Source of the DNA: Candidatus Opimibacter iunctus
GTDB taxonomy: Bacteria > Bacteroidota > Bacteroidia > Chitinophagales > Saprospiraceae
DNA: 64,000 nt
Assembly (NCBI GenBank): GCA_016716665.1
Contig: JADJVH010000002.1
Location: forward strand, 1-64,000
Reading direction: 5' to 3'
A program made the translations under genes and the position numbers. Shown here piece after piece: positions 38,157 to 46,553 of this stretch (position 1 is the first letter of the stretch; every line of letters begins with the position of its first letter). A model generated the notes under the pieces. The model searched no databases. It worked only from the letters and a program-made list of their open reading frames with translations, and was not told where the DNA came from.

Positions 38157-38195
38157 GCGGAAGAGGCGGAAAAGGCTAAAGAGGCTGAAGAGGCC
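38157..38195. repeat. 9-bp tandem repeat upstream of DUF819 gene
   Basis: GGCGGAAGA, GGCGGAAAA, GGCTAAAGA, GGCTGAAGA, then GGC. It lies about 45 bases ahead of the preferred start. Confidence 0.7.
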
Positions 38196-38234
38196 AAAGT
38201 TTAATGATACATGCCTACACACTCACCCATGCCT

Positions 38235-38266
38235 CTTACTTTCTCACTGTCTTACAGTCTTACACT
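38235..38266. repeat. Octamer array between DUF819 gene and small RNA locus
   Basis: CTTACTTT, CTCACTGT, CTTACAGT, CTTACACT: four in-phase 8-base units. The same style of unit appears at 40314-40353. Confidence 0.75.
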
Positions 38267-38286
38267 GGCTTCGCTCGGCGAAGGAC

Positions 38287-38324
38287 AAAAAAAAAGGGGG
38301 CACCAGGCTAGCACCTGGCACCCC
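38287..38324 (-). terminator. Strong minus-strand intrinsic terminator
   Basis: On the minus strand an 11-bp stem (GGGGTGCCAGG with CCTGGTGCCCC, two G-U pairs) with a six-base loop is followed by one C and nine T. No minus-strand coding gene ends nearby, so it probably belongs to a small RNA. Confidence 0.75.
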
Positions 38325-38396
38325 AAAAACCCCAAAAAACCAATTGAAAACTATATCTTGACTGTTACTCGAAACAGTTGTCTTTCTTTGTCAATC
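38287..38396 (-). ncRNA. Candidate small RNA, about 110 nt
   Basis: On the minus strand a TAACTTTG box (38403-38410), a good -7 element, is followed after about 110 bases by the strong terminator at 38287-38324. Between them is a hairpin (ACTGTT 38361-38366 with AACAGT 38373-38378) and an A/T-rich stretch. No reading frame longer than about 30 codons fits. A clear -33 element is missing and I recognise no known RNA family, so this is a candidate only. Confidence 0.4.
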
Positions 38397-38429
38397 GAGG
38401 GTCAAAGTTAAACACCTTGCAACCTCTAT

Positions 38430-38461
38430 GCATCTTATCTGTTATGAGATGCGGTTTTTTT
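38430..38461 (+). terminator. Plus-strand intrinsic terminator without a coding gene
   Basis: GCATCT (38430-38435) pairs with AGATGC (38447-38452), followed by GG and seven T. No plus-strand coding gene lies upstream, so either an antisense or small RNA ends here, or it insulates radA. With the minus-strand terminator it encloses about 100 bases. Confidence 0.65.
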
Positions 38462-38790
38462 ATCATTTGATAACCCCCAGAAACTTACGCTCTAAGGATA
38501 ACCAAATTTAATCATTATAACGATCATTGAGTGTATATAAGTTCGAAAAAAAACGACAAAAATGCAATCAGCCTGTATTGAGCGATGAAGATATTTCTCT
38601 TTACATACGATCACCATGTATTTTTCAAATATCCTAACCGATTTACGTTTAAACCGATCTGTACATTGAGGGATCAAATATATACTGACCTTATAACAGT
38701 GCAAATTAAAGTTGAGTTTTTCAATCCTTACTTTTGGGGTATGGTTTGATCACAATGATGTGTTAACCGGTTTGAAAGCAATATAAATAT
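38462..38790. other. Non-coding AT-rich leader of radA
   Basis: No convincing gene. A possible -7 box TACTTTTG at 38729-38736 could serve radA with a leader of about 45 bases. The 70-codon minus-strand frame here has no protein character. Confidence 0.4.
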
Positions 38791-40150
38791 ATGTCAAAAA
38801 TCAAGACCAGGTATATCTGTTCCAATTGTGGTGCTACAGCATCGGGTTGGATGGGTAAATGTCCTGAATGTGGTGCCTGGGATACGATGACCGAGGAGGT
38901 GATCCAGGCTAAAGGCCCCGCCGTTGCTGCAAGAGAGGCTGCCGGCGACAAATCCATACCGACCCTCTTGTCAGAGATCAGCATGGAGACAGAGATGCGT
39001 GTAGAGGTCGGAGATCCTGAACTCGAGCGCGTCCTTGGAGGAGGTGTCGTACCAGGCTCCGTCATTCTCATGGCAGGTGAGCCAGGTGCAGGTAAGTCTA
39101 CTTTGTTGTTGCAAATGGCAGCCAATCAGCATCTTAAGATGTTGTACATCTCAGGTGAAGAGAGTGCCACACAGATCAAGATGCGCGCTCATCGCCTTGG
39201 TATCAAAGGAGAGAATTGCCATATCCTGGCAGAGACCGATCTCTATAAAGTCATTAGTGCGATCACAGAGATACAGGCTGGTATCGTCATCATCGATTCG
39301 ATCCAGACGATTTATTCCCCCTGAGATGGAATCTGTACCCGGATCTGTCAGCCAAATCAGGGAGTGCAGTTATCGATTGCAGCAACTCAGCAAGCAGACC
39401 GGCATCACCATCATACTCGTAGGACACATCACCAAGGAAGGTGATATCGCTGGGCCCAAACTGATGGAGCATATTGTAGATGTAGTACTACATCTCGAAG
39501 GTGACCGTCAATACAATTTCAGGTTGTTGCGCTGCGTCAAAAACAGGTTTGGGTCGACCCGGGAGATCGGTATCTATGAGATGAAAGGCATGGGCCTCGT
39601 CCCTGTTGAGAATCCTTCCGAATGGCTGATCCCTGCTGATCATAATCATCGGGCATCGGGATCGTGTATCGCACTGGTATGTGAAGGGTTCAGACCATTT
39701 CTGATCGAGACTCAGGCTTTAGTGAGCACAGCGGTCTATGGTACTGCTCAGCGATCTACTTCAGGTTATGATATCCGCAGGCTCCATCTGATGCTTGCCG
39801 TCCTTGAAAAGCGTTGCGGCTTTTTCTTTGGCAACCAGGATGTATTTGTCAATGTAGCCGGAGGACTCAAGGTCTCAGAACCAGCCATTGATCTCGCGCT
39901 GGCAGTGGCATTGGTCTCTTCCTTACAAGATATTCCTGTGCCACGTGATATCTGTTTTGCAGGAGAGGTAGGGTTGTCTGGCGAGATCCGTCCTGTCCAG
40001 CAATTAGACAAGCGCATAGCAGAAGCCACCAGGCTAGGATATAAAAAAATATACATCCCTGCCTCGGGCAATATAGATATCCCTCCCTCTTATACAACCG
40101 TCGTGCAGGTCCGGTTGTTAAGAGAGATGTTCGAACAGGTCTTTGGGTAA
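38791..40150 (+). CDS. radA: DNA repair protein RadA (frameshifted)
   Basis: RadA is a RecA-like ATPase acting in branch migration and recombination repair. About 452 residues after one correction. The N-terminal C4 zinc finger is CSNCGATASGWMGKCPECG, the Walker A is GEPGAGKST, and the RadA-specific KNRFGSTREIGIYEM and a C-terminal Lon-like domain (VNVAGGLKVSEPAIDLA) follow. The frame breaks at a run of five C (39317-39321): four C would give the expected IQTIYSPEMESVPG. The homopolymer context suggests an assembly error. The stop is followed 18 bases later by a heptamer array. Confidence 0.93.
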
Positions 40151-40168
40151 AATATCTCAATAAGATCA

Positions 40169-40196
40169 AAGACGAAAGACCGAAGACGAAAGACTC
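40169..40196 (+). repeat. Heptamer array after radA
   Basis: AAGACGA, AAGACCG, AAGACGA, AAGACTC: four in-phase units shortly after the radA stop. Confidence 0.8.
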
Positions 40197-40241
40197 ATGA
40201 CCCATTTTGGATTATGTACAACCCACACTCAAAACACACAC

Positions 40242-40353
40242 TTCTCACGTTCTCACGTTCTCACGTTCTCACGTTCTCACGTTCTCACGTTCTCGCACAC
40301 TCTCCACTCACCTCTTACTGTCTTACTTTCTCACAGTCTCACAATTCTCACTG
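40242..40353 (+). repeat. Octamer arrays between radA and the DCC gene
   Basis: Six perfect TTCTCACG units and one variant (40242-40297), then after a short spacer CTTACTGT, CTTACTTT, CTCACAGT, CTCACAAT and TCTCACTG (40314-40353). The array ends five bases before the ATG of the DCC gene, so it fills the space where its promoter or leader would lie. Confidence 0.88.
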
Positions 40354-40357
40354 ACTT

Positions 40358-40747
40358 ATGAAAATCATCTTCTTTGACGGTACCTGTCCCATGTGCAACG
40401 CCTGGGTAAAACGGATCATCCGCTGGGACCGGAAGAAGATCTTCAGGTTTTCGCCGCTGGAAGGAGAGTTGGCTAAAAAGACCCTTACCTCATTGTTGCC
40501 CGGCTATATCACAGAAGATACCATCGTATATTATGACGATGGGAAAGTATATCTGCGGAGCGATGCCGGATTGAAGATTGCCCAGGAACTGGGTTTCCCA
40601 TATAACCTTGGTGTCATTGGGCGAGCTATGCCTAAGGACTGGCGGGATGGCATCTACCGCTATATCGCTGCCAGGAGATACACCTACGGCGAAAGATATG
40701 ATGTGTGTCCAATGCCTCCACCAGAATGGAGAGAGAGGTTTATTTAA
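40358..40747 (+). CDS. DCC family thiol-disulfide oxidoreductase-like protein
   Basis: A 129-residue DUF393/DCC protein. It begins MKIIFFDGTCPMCNAWVK, the family signature with the CxxC pair C10/C13 after an FDG motif, and keeps FSPLEG and the YRYIAARRY region. The family is thioredoxin-like and is presumed to handle disulfides, but its role is not established. It is preceded by octamer arrays and followed at once by a heptamer array. Confidence 0.85.
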   Translation: MKIIFFDGTCPMCNAWVKRIIRWDRKKIFRFSPLEGELAKKTLTSLLPGYITEDTIVYYDDGKVYLRSDAGLKIAQELGFPYNLGVIGRAMPKDWRDGIYRYIAARRYTYGERYDVCPMPPPEWRERFI

Positions 40748-40750
40748 ACG

Positions 40751-40778
40751 AAAAGAGAAGAGTGAAAAGTGAAAAACG
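40751..40778 (+). repeat. Heptamer array after DCC gene stop
   Basis: AAAAGAG, AAGAGTG, AAAAGTG, AAAAACG, starting four bases after the stop codon. Confidence 0.7.
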
Positions 40779-40928
40779 ATGTATACCACCCATGAAATGG
40801 GTGAGAAACCTGAATCCGATATCCGCACAGGTTCCTTTATAAAGCTTACCATCCTTTAGACTATAAAGGGCGTAAAACCAATGTGCCTGGTGAGCCATTG
40901 ATCGAAATTTGTTTTCAACAAAAAAGAG

Positions 40929-41002
40929 TAGCGTGAGGCGGGATTGAACCGCCGACCTTGCGATTATGAATCGCACGCTCTAACCATCTGAGCTACCACG
41001 CC
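40929..41002 (-). tRNA. tRNA with CAU anticodon (Met, elongator type)
   Basis: A 74-base cloverleaf on the minus strand: acceptor GGCGTGG paired with TCACGCT (two G-U pairs), D arm GCTC/GAGC with AGATGGTTA loop, anticodon arm GCGAT-TCATAA-type loop with CAT at 40966-40968, T arm GGCGG/CCGCC with TTCAATC loop. CCA is not encoded. CAU can be elongator Met or, if lysidine-modified, Ile; the sequence resembles elongator Met. Confidence 0.92.
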
Positions 41003-41021
41003 AATTATTTTCAATTTCACT

Positions 41022-41079
41022 TTAGGATTGATCCGCCGACCTCCCGTACGGGCGCTCTAACCATCTGAGCTACCCCTCT
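41022..41079 (-). pseudogene. Degenerate tRNA copy
   Basis: On the minus strand the D arm is base for base that of the neighbouring tRNA (TAGCTCAGATGGTTAGAGCG) and the variable/T arm start (AGGTCGGCGG) is also the same. The anticodon arm is collapsed to CCCGTACGGG, which cannot hold a seven-base loop, and the 3' side of the T and acceptor stems is gone. It stands between the intact tRNA and a good promoter. Confidence 0.8.
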
Positions 41080-41092
41080 TAAAAAAGGACTG

Positions 41093-41121
41093 CAAATATA
41101 AATGTTTATCCCAAAATCCAA
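41093..41121 (-). promoter_or_regulatory. Promoter of the tRNA unit
   Basis: On the minus strand TTG (41119-41121), an 18-base spacer and TATATTTG (41093-41100) fit the Bacteroidota promoter. The start would fall near 41086, just ahead of the degenerate tRNA. Confidence 0.5.
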
Positions 41122-41346
41122 TTCGCGGACCTTGATTCATTAAAATTTATATTTGTTATATGCTCTATACCAGATACTCATGCTAGATATTCCATGATGA
41201 TGGCCGTACAACAATGACCCAATTATCCAATAAAGGTATTCTGTCCACTAATCCATTACCTTATAAAAATGGAAGTTTAATCCTAAAGGTATTCTTGCCT
41301 TCATAGCAGCAGGACATGTGCAAATAGGAATTGTTTCTTCTAAAAA

Positions 41347-41366
41347 CCGCCCCTTGCCCCTTGCTT
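41347..41366 (-). repeat. Short heptamer repeat at TPR gene stop
   Basis: Plus-strand GCCCCTT twice (41349-41362), then GC, touching the stop codon at 41365-41367 of the minus-strand TPR gene. Confidence 0.5.
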
Positions 41367-42849
41367 ATTCTTCCCCTATCCGGTTCAAACCAAGCCTCGC
41401 CTTCTGGTGCAATCCTGAACTGTACGTTTCAGGAGTGATCTCAAGACACATAAGGTAATATTTTCGCGCAGTCGGGAGACTGCCAAGGGTTTCATGGATG
41501 ATGCCACATTGCAATGCAGCGCTGCATGCGAAATAGTATTTTTCATACTGACCGGTGGAAATCGTGAGGGACAGATAATGCAGTGCCTCCGGGTAAGATT
41601 TCTGTGCTTGCAGGATCCTTCCCTTGCGGTACAGGTATTCCAGCCGATGACCATGCTGGTTAAGGGTCGTATACAAGGATTCAGGCAGTTCATTTAAAGC
41701 TTTGGCATAATATCCTCCGTCATAGTAAAGTCTGCTCCGCAACAATACCGGATGTGGGGTGGCATGTGTCTCTGCCTCCAGCATTGCCTGCTGATCTTCA
41801 TCAGTCGTATTCGCTCCCTTGATGAGGATCTGTTGCATCTGGCTGAAATATCCGGGACGATCACCATTGAGCAAGGCATACCAGGCCAGCTTTTGATGAG
41901 CTTCCTTGATAAAGTGCTTGCCTTTGTGTGTGATTAGGAAATTTCTGAAGTACAGATCAGCATCGGCATCACCCCTGAACAATTTGCACTCGCCAAGCAT
42001 AAACTCAAGAAAAGGGATACGCACCGCACCTTGCACGCCAACAGTCTTGCTTAATGTTGTGATAGCACCATCATTATTACCGTCAGCTATCAACAGGTTG
42101 GCCATCAGGTATTGTACCGTTCTGGTCTCCGGTGTTTTTCCAAAATGGGTATACAGTAATTGTAATCCCCGATCCGGTTGATTGTTGAGCCTTCCTTCTG
42201 CCAGTGCTGTATACATGACTGTTTCCGCATAGTAGACATTATTGGCAGGTGTCGTAGTCTCCAGGATGGAATGCAATTCACGAAGGCCCTCTTCTATCGT
42301 GCCATTGAGGCTCGTGACGATCGATACCAGCCATCGATATTGATCGGGCACCGCGCCAAAAGCCACCTTTAGGGATGCAAACAATCTCAGGTTTGCCTTA
42401 TCACCTGGAAATGCTTTTGGATTTTGCGAAGGAGTTTGAATGCCTTATTGATATCTGTCGCTGACCGAAATAAACTCTCCCTGTTGAAGATGTAGAGCGC
42501 AATGATGCAACAACAATTGGGCCTGCGCCATGAGGGACAACGGATTGCTTTCCGGCACCAGGATGATCTTTTGCATACGCAGATCAGATGCCTCCATGTA
42601 AGCGGGAATCTTTCTCAGGTCCTCCTGTACGAAGATGCGGAGAAACTCTCCATAGTCCTCGAGATAAGGCCAGATCGCATTGTCAGGGTGCGAGAGTGCG
42701 TGCAGTTTGATGAGGGTCAGGCCTTCATCGATACGCAACGCAGCAATGAGTGCATAAGCTTCCTTTGCCTCCTGCGTCCATTGCATATCAGCTGCGTGTG
42801 CAGTGGGTATACCCAAAATAAAAATCCAGGCACAAATAAAAATCTTCAT
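41365..42849 (-). CDS. Exported TPR protein (two compensating frameshifts)
   Basis: About 495 residues. N-terminal signal peptide MKIFICAWIFILGIPTAHA, then helical repeat units typical of TPR proteins (for example YAETVMYTALAEGRL, AQKSYPEALHYLSLTI, LPTARKYYLMCLEI). The two halves are in the same frame but separated by a TAA at 42445-42447. Removing one base near 42462 and adding one C near 42417 gives SVSDDINKAFKLLRKIQKHFPGD, which fits a TPR helix far better, so two indels rather than a nonsense codon are likely. It closes the minus-strand operon that begins with panD. Function unknown. Confidence 0.75.
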
Positions 42850-42889
42850 TTGTGCCTGGACGATATTATTCACGAATCAATACGTGGGA

Positions 42890-43645
42890 TTATGCTTCTA
42901 CAGTATGGCCTGCAATCTCTGCATCGACCAGGATGCGCCCGCAATGTTCACAGGCGATGATCTTCTTGCGCTGTGATACTTCGAGCTGGATCTGTGGAGG
43001 GATCTGGTTAAAACAACCCCCACATGCATCACGCTCGATCGCTACCAGGGCAAGCCCGTTGCGATAGTTGTTGCGGATACGGTGGTATGCCTTGAGCAGA
43101 CGCTCATCGATCAAGCCTTCTGCGGTCGCAGAACTTTTACGAAGGGCCTTTTCTTCCTTTTCAGTCTTGGCGATGATCGACTTCAATTCATCTTTCTTGA
43201 CATCAAGGTTGGTCTTTTTGGCCTTCAGTTTTTCTTTTGCTTCCTTGATCACTGTGTTCTTGGCAGACACTTTATCATTGATCTCGCGGGCTTTCTTTTC
43301 AGCCAGTTGGATCTCGAGTTTCTGCATTTCAAGTTCCTTGGAGAGGGCGTCAAACTCACGGTTGTTTTTGACGTCATCCAGTTGCTTGGTATATTTCTTG
43401 ATCAGGGCTTCGCCTTCAGAGATCTTGGTGGTAAACTTGAGGCCTTCCTTTTCGATGTCCTTGACGGTATCATTGAGGTTCTTGAGCCTGGTCTCGAGAC
43501 CGGTGATCTCATCTTCAAGGTCACTGACCTCGATCGGAAGCTCACCCTTGAGCACCTCGATTTCGTCTATTTTGGTATCAATACGCTGGAGTGCGAAGAG
43601 CTGTCTCAGCTTTTCTTCAATACTGATTTCGGTTGTTTTTGCCAT
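42890..43645 (-). CDS. Coiled-coil C4 zinc ribbon protein
   Basis: A 251-residue protein. Residues about 25-175 are a long Lys/Glu-rich coiled-coil hairpin. The C-terminal part holds a C4 zinc ribbon with CGGCFNQ and CEHCGRIL. This is the conserved bacterial zf-RING_7 family (long annotated as a nucleic acid-binding or C4-type zinc ribbon protein), commonly found next to nif3-like genes, as here (15 bases downstream). Precise function is not known. Confidence 0.88.
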   Translation of the reverse strand: MAKTTEISIEEKLRQLFALQRIDTKIDEIEVLKGELPIEVSDLEDEITGLETRLKNLNDTVKDIEKEGLKFTTKISEGEALIKKYTKQLDDVKNNREFDALSKELEMQKLEIQLAEKKAREINDKVSAKNTVIKEAKEKLKAKKTNLDVKKDELKSIIAKTEKEEKALRKSSATAEGLIDERLLKAYHRIRNNYRNGLALVAIERDACGGCFNQIPPQIQLEVSQRKKIIACEHCGRILVDAEIAGHTVEA

Positions 43646-43660
43646 AAGTTTTTATGAAAA

Positions 43661-44461
43661 TCAGGTGAAATAATGGACGGGATTGGTATTGATTCCCGTA
43701 CAATGGGCGGCAAAAGTACTAAAATTCCCTGAAATAAGCTCCTGCAAGAGGTTGATTGTATATTGTTCGCTCTCATAATGGCCTATATCACAGACCAGGA
43801 GGTTATCCTCCGCGTCAAAGAAGTTGTGGTACTTGAAATCCGCCGTCACCAGGGCATGGGCCCCTGCCTTGCGTGCATCCTCCATCAGGAAGCTGCCGGA
43901 GCCCCCGCAAACGGCTATTTTTTGTATCAGCCTGTTAGTCAGCCTGGTATGCCTGACGACCTTGGCTTTCATCAGGTCCTTGAGGAGATGTAAAAACTGG
44001 CTTTCCGTCAAAGGACTGGAAAAGTACCCTACAATGCCCGCACCCAGCATAGGATCTATGCTCCCGGGCATCGGCCGGAGGATGCTGTCGATATCCAGGC
44101 CTAATTTTGCTGCAATCCGACCATTAACCCCGTGGGTCAAGGTATTGTCGAGGTTGGTATGTGCGGCATATAGGATCAGGTCATGCTGTATGGCCTTGCG
44201 GATAATTCGCTCAGTAGCATTGGCTCCCGTGATCCGCTTTACCCCATAAAAGATAGCCGGATGATGCGAAATGACCAGGTTACAGCCTTTGGCAATCGCC
44301 TCATCCAGTACCTCTTCGGTGCAATCGAGGCAGATGATGGCGCCTGTCACTTCCTGATCTGCGGATCCGATCAGTAGTCCACTATTGTCGTATTTCTCCT
44401 GGAGATGGAGTGGGGCGATTGATTCCAGAAAGTCGAAAACTTCTCCGGCACGGGTTTTCAT
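43661..44461 (-). CDS. Nif3-like dinuclear metal centre protein
   Basis: A 266-residue NIF3/YbgI family protein with metal ligands in VISHHPAIF, AAHTNLDN and, near the end, CDIGHYESEQY. This is the short form, without the middle domain found in longer family members. Proposed as a GTP cyclohydrolase 1 type 2 homolog, but the activity is uncertain. The start codon overlaps the stop of the nucleotidyltransferase gene upstream, and the zinc ribbon gene follows. Confidence 0.9.
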   Translation of the reverse strand: MKTRAGEVFDFLESIAPLHLQEKYDNSGLLIGSADQEVTGAIICLDCTEEVLDEAIAKGCNLVISHHPAIFYGVKRITGANATERIIRKAIQHDLILYAAHTNLDNTLTHGVNGRIAAKLGLDIDSILRPMPGSIDPMLGAGIVGYFSSPLTESQFLHLLKDLMKAKVVRHTRLTNRLIQKIAVCGGSGSFLMEDARKAGAHALVTADFKYHNFFDAEDNLLVCDIGHYESEQYTINLLQELISGNFSTFAAHCTGINTNPVHYFT

Positions 44462-44922
44462 GAGTCTTTTGTTTTGCGTCGATGAAGATCAAGGATTTTG
44501 TTTTCCAGCCGCGTGGTACTAAAGCCATCTACAAACGGAATGACTTCAACGCTCCCGCCCCAACCAATAACTTCTTTGGCCCCGACAATGGTGTCACAGT
44601 ATAATCCCTCCTTTGGCCAATATATCCGGATGCAATTCCATAATAAGGTCTAATGGGGTGTCTTCGGAAAAGGAACAACACCACCAACACAGCTCAATGA
44701 AGCCAGCAGATATAGGCGGCTATCCAACACATTGATGGGCCTTGTTTCACCTTTCAATCTGCGTACAGAATCATCATCATTGACGCCGATAATAAGATGA
44801 TCACCTAAGGATGCCGCAGCTTCCAGGTAACGAATGTGACCTGCATGAAGGATATCAAAACAACCATTGGTAAAAACAATACACTCTCCCTTTTCATGCC
44901 AGCGGGATAATTGATCTTTCAT
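44458..44922 (-). CDS. RfaE2/HldE-type nucleotidyltransferase (three indels)
   Basis: A cytidylyltransferase-fold protein matching the adenylyltransferase half of HldE, which makes ADP-heptose from heptose 1-phosphate. VFTNGCFDILHAGHIRYLEAA holds the HxGH motif. The open frame ends early at PFPKTPH, but adding one T in the run near 44670 gives PFSEDTPLDLIMELHPDILAKGG. Two further missing G near 44603-44612 restore DYTVDTIVGAKEVIGWGGSVEVIPFVDGFSTTRLENKIL to the stop. Full length is about 155 residues, as expected. It overlaps UPF0104 upstream and nif3 downstream by ATGA. All three indels are losses within base runs. Confidence 0.82.
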
Positions 44923-46017
44923 CCCTTGCAGATCAAAGATTTTAGACTGGGCCGGGGTCCATTATCGGTGGCATTGGGTTTAGGTTTCTTATTGATGATT
45001 GGCAATACAATGAGCCCGATGATACCGATCATCATGCAGCCAAAAAGCTGTACCGAAAAGTACTGAATGTTGGCAAAAGAAAAGGCATCATCGCCGTGTA
45101 TCCCATAGATCGCCAGTGCAGTGATGACCATGGCATGAAATGTACCCATGCCACCCGGAGATGGAAATACTACGCCGAGTCCTCCAAAGACGAAGACCAT
45201 AAGGCCTGCCATGGCGCCAAGGTGTTCTGTAGGTTGGAAAGACATAAAACATAAGAACATCATCAGGTAATACATCAACCAAATCAGGACCGTGTCAAAC
45301 AGTAGGACCCAGGGTTTCTCAACTCTGCGTAGGCTACGGAGTCCATCTCTGAATCCTTCAACAAGGTGATGAATGCGCATGTACAAATTCCATCGCTTGA
45401 TGATCCTGCGGTAGCGGTAGAGCATGAAAATCCAAAAAAGGAAAAGACCGAAAAGAATATAGATCCATCTTTTCCAAAAACGGAATCATGGAATTTGTCT
45501 TTGAAAAATGCGAAAAGCACATTTCCTTGCAGCATAAATGCCAAGATGATCGCAAACAGCAAACTTAGTAAATCAAGAATCCTGTCCACCACGATCGTCC
45601 CCATGACTTTCTCAGGCCCTATTTTTCATATTTCGCAAAGAGTCCTGCCCGAACCACTTCACCGACCCCTTGGAAGGCCCATGTTTGCAAAATAGCCAAC
45701 CATAATGGTAAAGAAAGCATTTGGAATTTGCCATTAGTACCCAGGGTCTTGATCAGCAGCAGCCAACGATGGGCCCTGAGGACATTACTCATGATAAATG
45801 CGAGCACGATCGCCAGGATCCACCAGTAATTGACTGAAGCAAAATCCGATTTTAGTTTTTCAAACAAGCTGCATTCCGAATCAGGGATTCCCTTGAGTGC
45901 ACAGTCAGCTATATACGCGGCATTTTGACTTCTATAGACCAAAATCAGGATCAATACACCAACACCTGTAAATAGGATATACTGGAAAAATGCACGTACT
46001 TTTTTTGGAATAGCCAC
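44919..46017 (-). CDS. UPF0104/LPG-synthase-like flippase membrane protein (several indels)
   Basis: About 366 residues after correction. A polytopic membrane protein of the YbhN/AglD/lysylphosphatidylglycerol synthase membrane-domain family. Corrected segments show GYFANMGLPRVGEVVRAG, the family's central motif (near 45640-45720), MGTIVVDRILDLLSLLF, WIFMLYRYRRIIKRW, and SPGGMGTFHAM near the C-terminus. At least four indels are needed: two near 45725 and 45668 that cancel, one missing A in the run near 45625, and one near 45490. It lies three bases after panD and overlaps the nucleotidyltransferase gene. Lipid-linked substrate transport is the family expectation only. Confidence 0.78.
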
Positions 46018-46020
46018 CGG

Positions 46021-46372
46021 TTAGAATTTGATCTTGTTGTGTTCATCAGGATAAACACTCATAGGTTTGAAACCTTTCGCTTCTTCCGGGGTCATCCAGG
46101 CATAGGCCATGATGATGAGGATATCCCCGAGCTGTACCTGGCGGGCGGCTGATCCATTGAGGCATATCTGCCCTGAATGGCGCTCTCCTGTGATGACGTA
46201 GGTTTCGAGCCTGGCGCCATTGTTATTGTTGACTACTTGTACCCGTTCACCTTCAAGAAGGCCGGCTGCATCCATTAGCTCCTCATCAATAGTAACACTA
46301 CCTACGTAATTGAGATTTGCTTCAGTCACGACGGCCCGGTGAATCTTGGATTTAAGTACTTGTTAAAAACAT
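46021..46372 (-). CDS. panD: Aspartate 1-decarboxylase PanD (start frameshift)
   Basis: Makes beta-alanine for pantothenate. The self-cleaving Gly-Ser that yields the pyruvoyl group is in NYVGSVTID, and GARLETYVITGERHSG, NGSAAR and IIMAYA are family motifs. The open frame begins at a GTG and lacks the first 14 residues; the missing LQVLKSKIHRA is present just upstream if one A is removed near 46363, and an ATG at 46372 then gives 116 residues, a typical PanD length. First gene of the minus-strand operon and divergent from panC. Confidence 0.9.
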
Positions 46373-46553
46373 GGGCGACAAAAGTAAGGGTTAATTGTAA
46401 ATGGTAGCTCAGCCACAGCTGCCCGCAGCCGTATCAGAATACCCTTTTTTTGCCAGCGGTAGTCCAGCTTTTACAAGAGTGTAGCCGATAGCTGACAGCT
46501 TTTTCCCTACCTTTTCCCGATTTTACAATCAGAAGCAGCACTTAAAACAGCCA

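Noticed and set aside
38287..38396. SRP RNA, 6S RNA or tmRNA
   Set aside because: No conserved SRP loop motif, no 6S-type long bulged hairpin, and no tRNA-like ends are visible.
38364..38465. 33-codon minus-strand frame (starts MIKKPHLITDK) across the small RNA locus
   Set aside because: It crosses the candidate promoter box and the plus-strand terminator stem and has no support beyond an ATG.
38492..38704. 70-codon minus-strand frame in the radA leader
   Set aside because: Composition and codon use look random; no promoter; the region is AT-rich leader.
12713..40353. Tandem arrays as CRISPR
   Set aside because: Units of 7-10 bases without unique spacers and no cas genes nearby; they are simple tandem repeats.
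42445..42447. True nonsense mutation splitting the TPR gene
   Set aside because: The 40 bases around it read as a good TPR helix only if one base is removed and one added, so two compensating indels explain it better.
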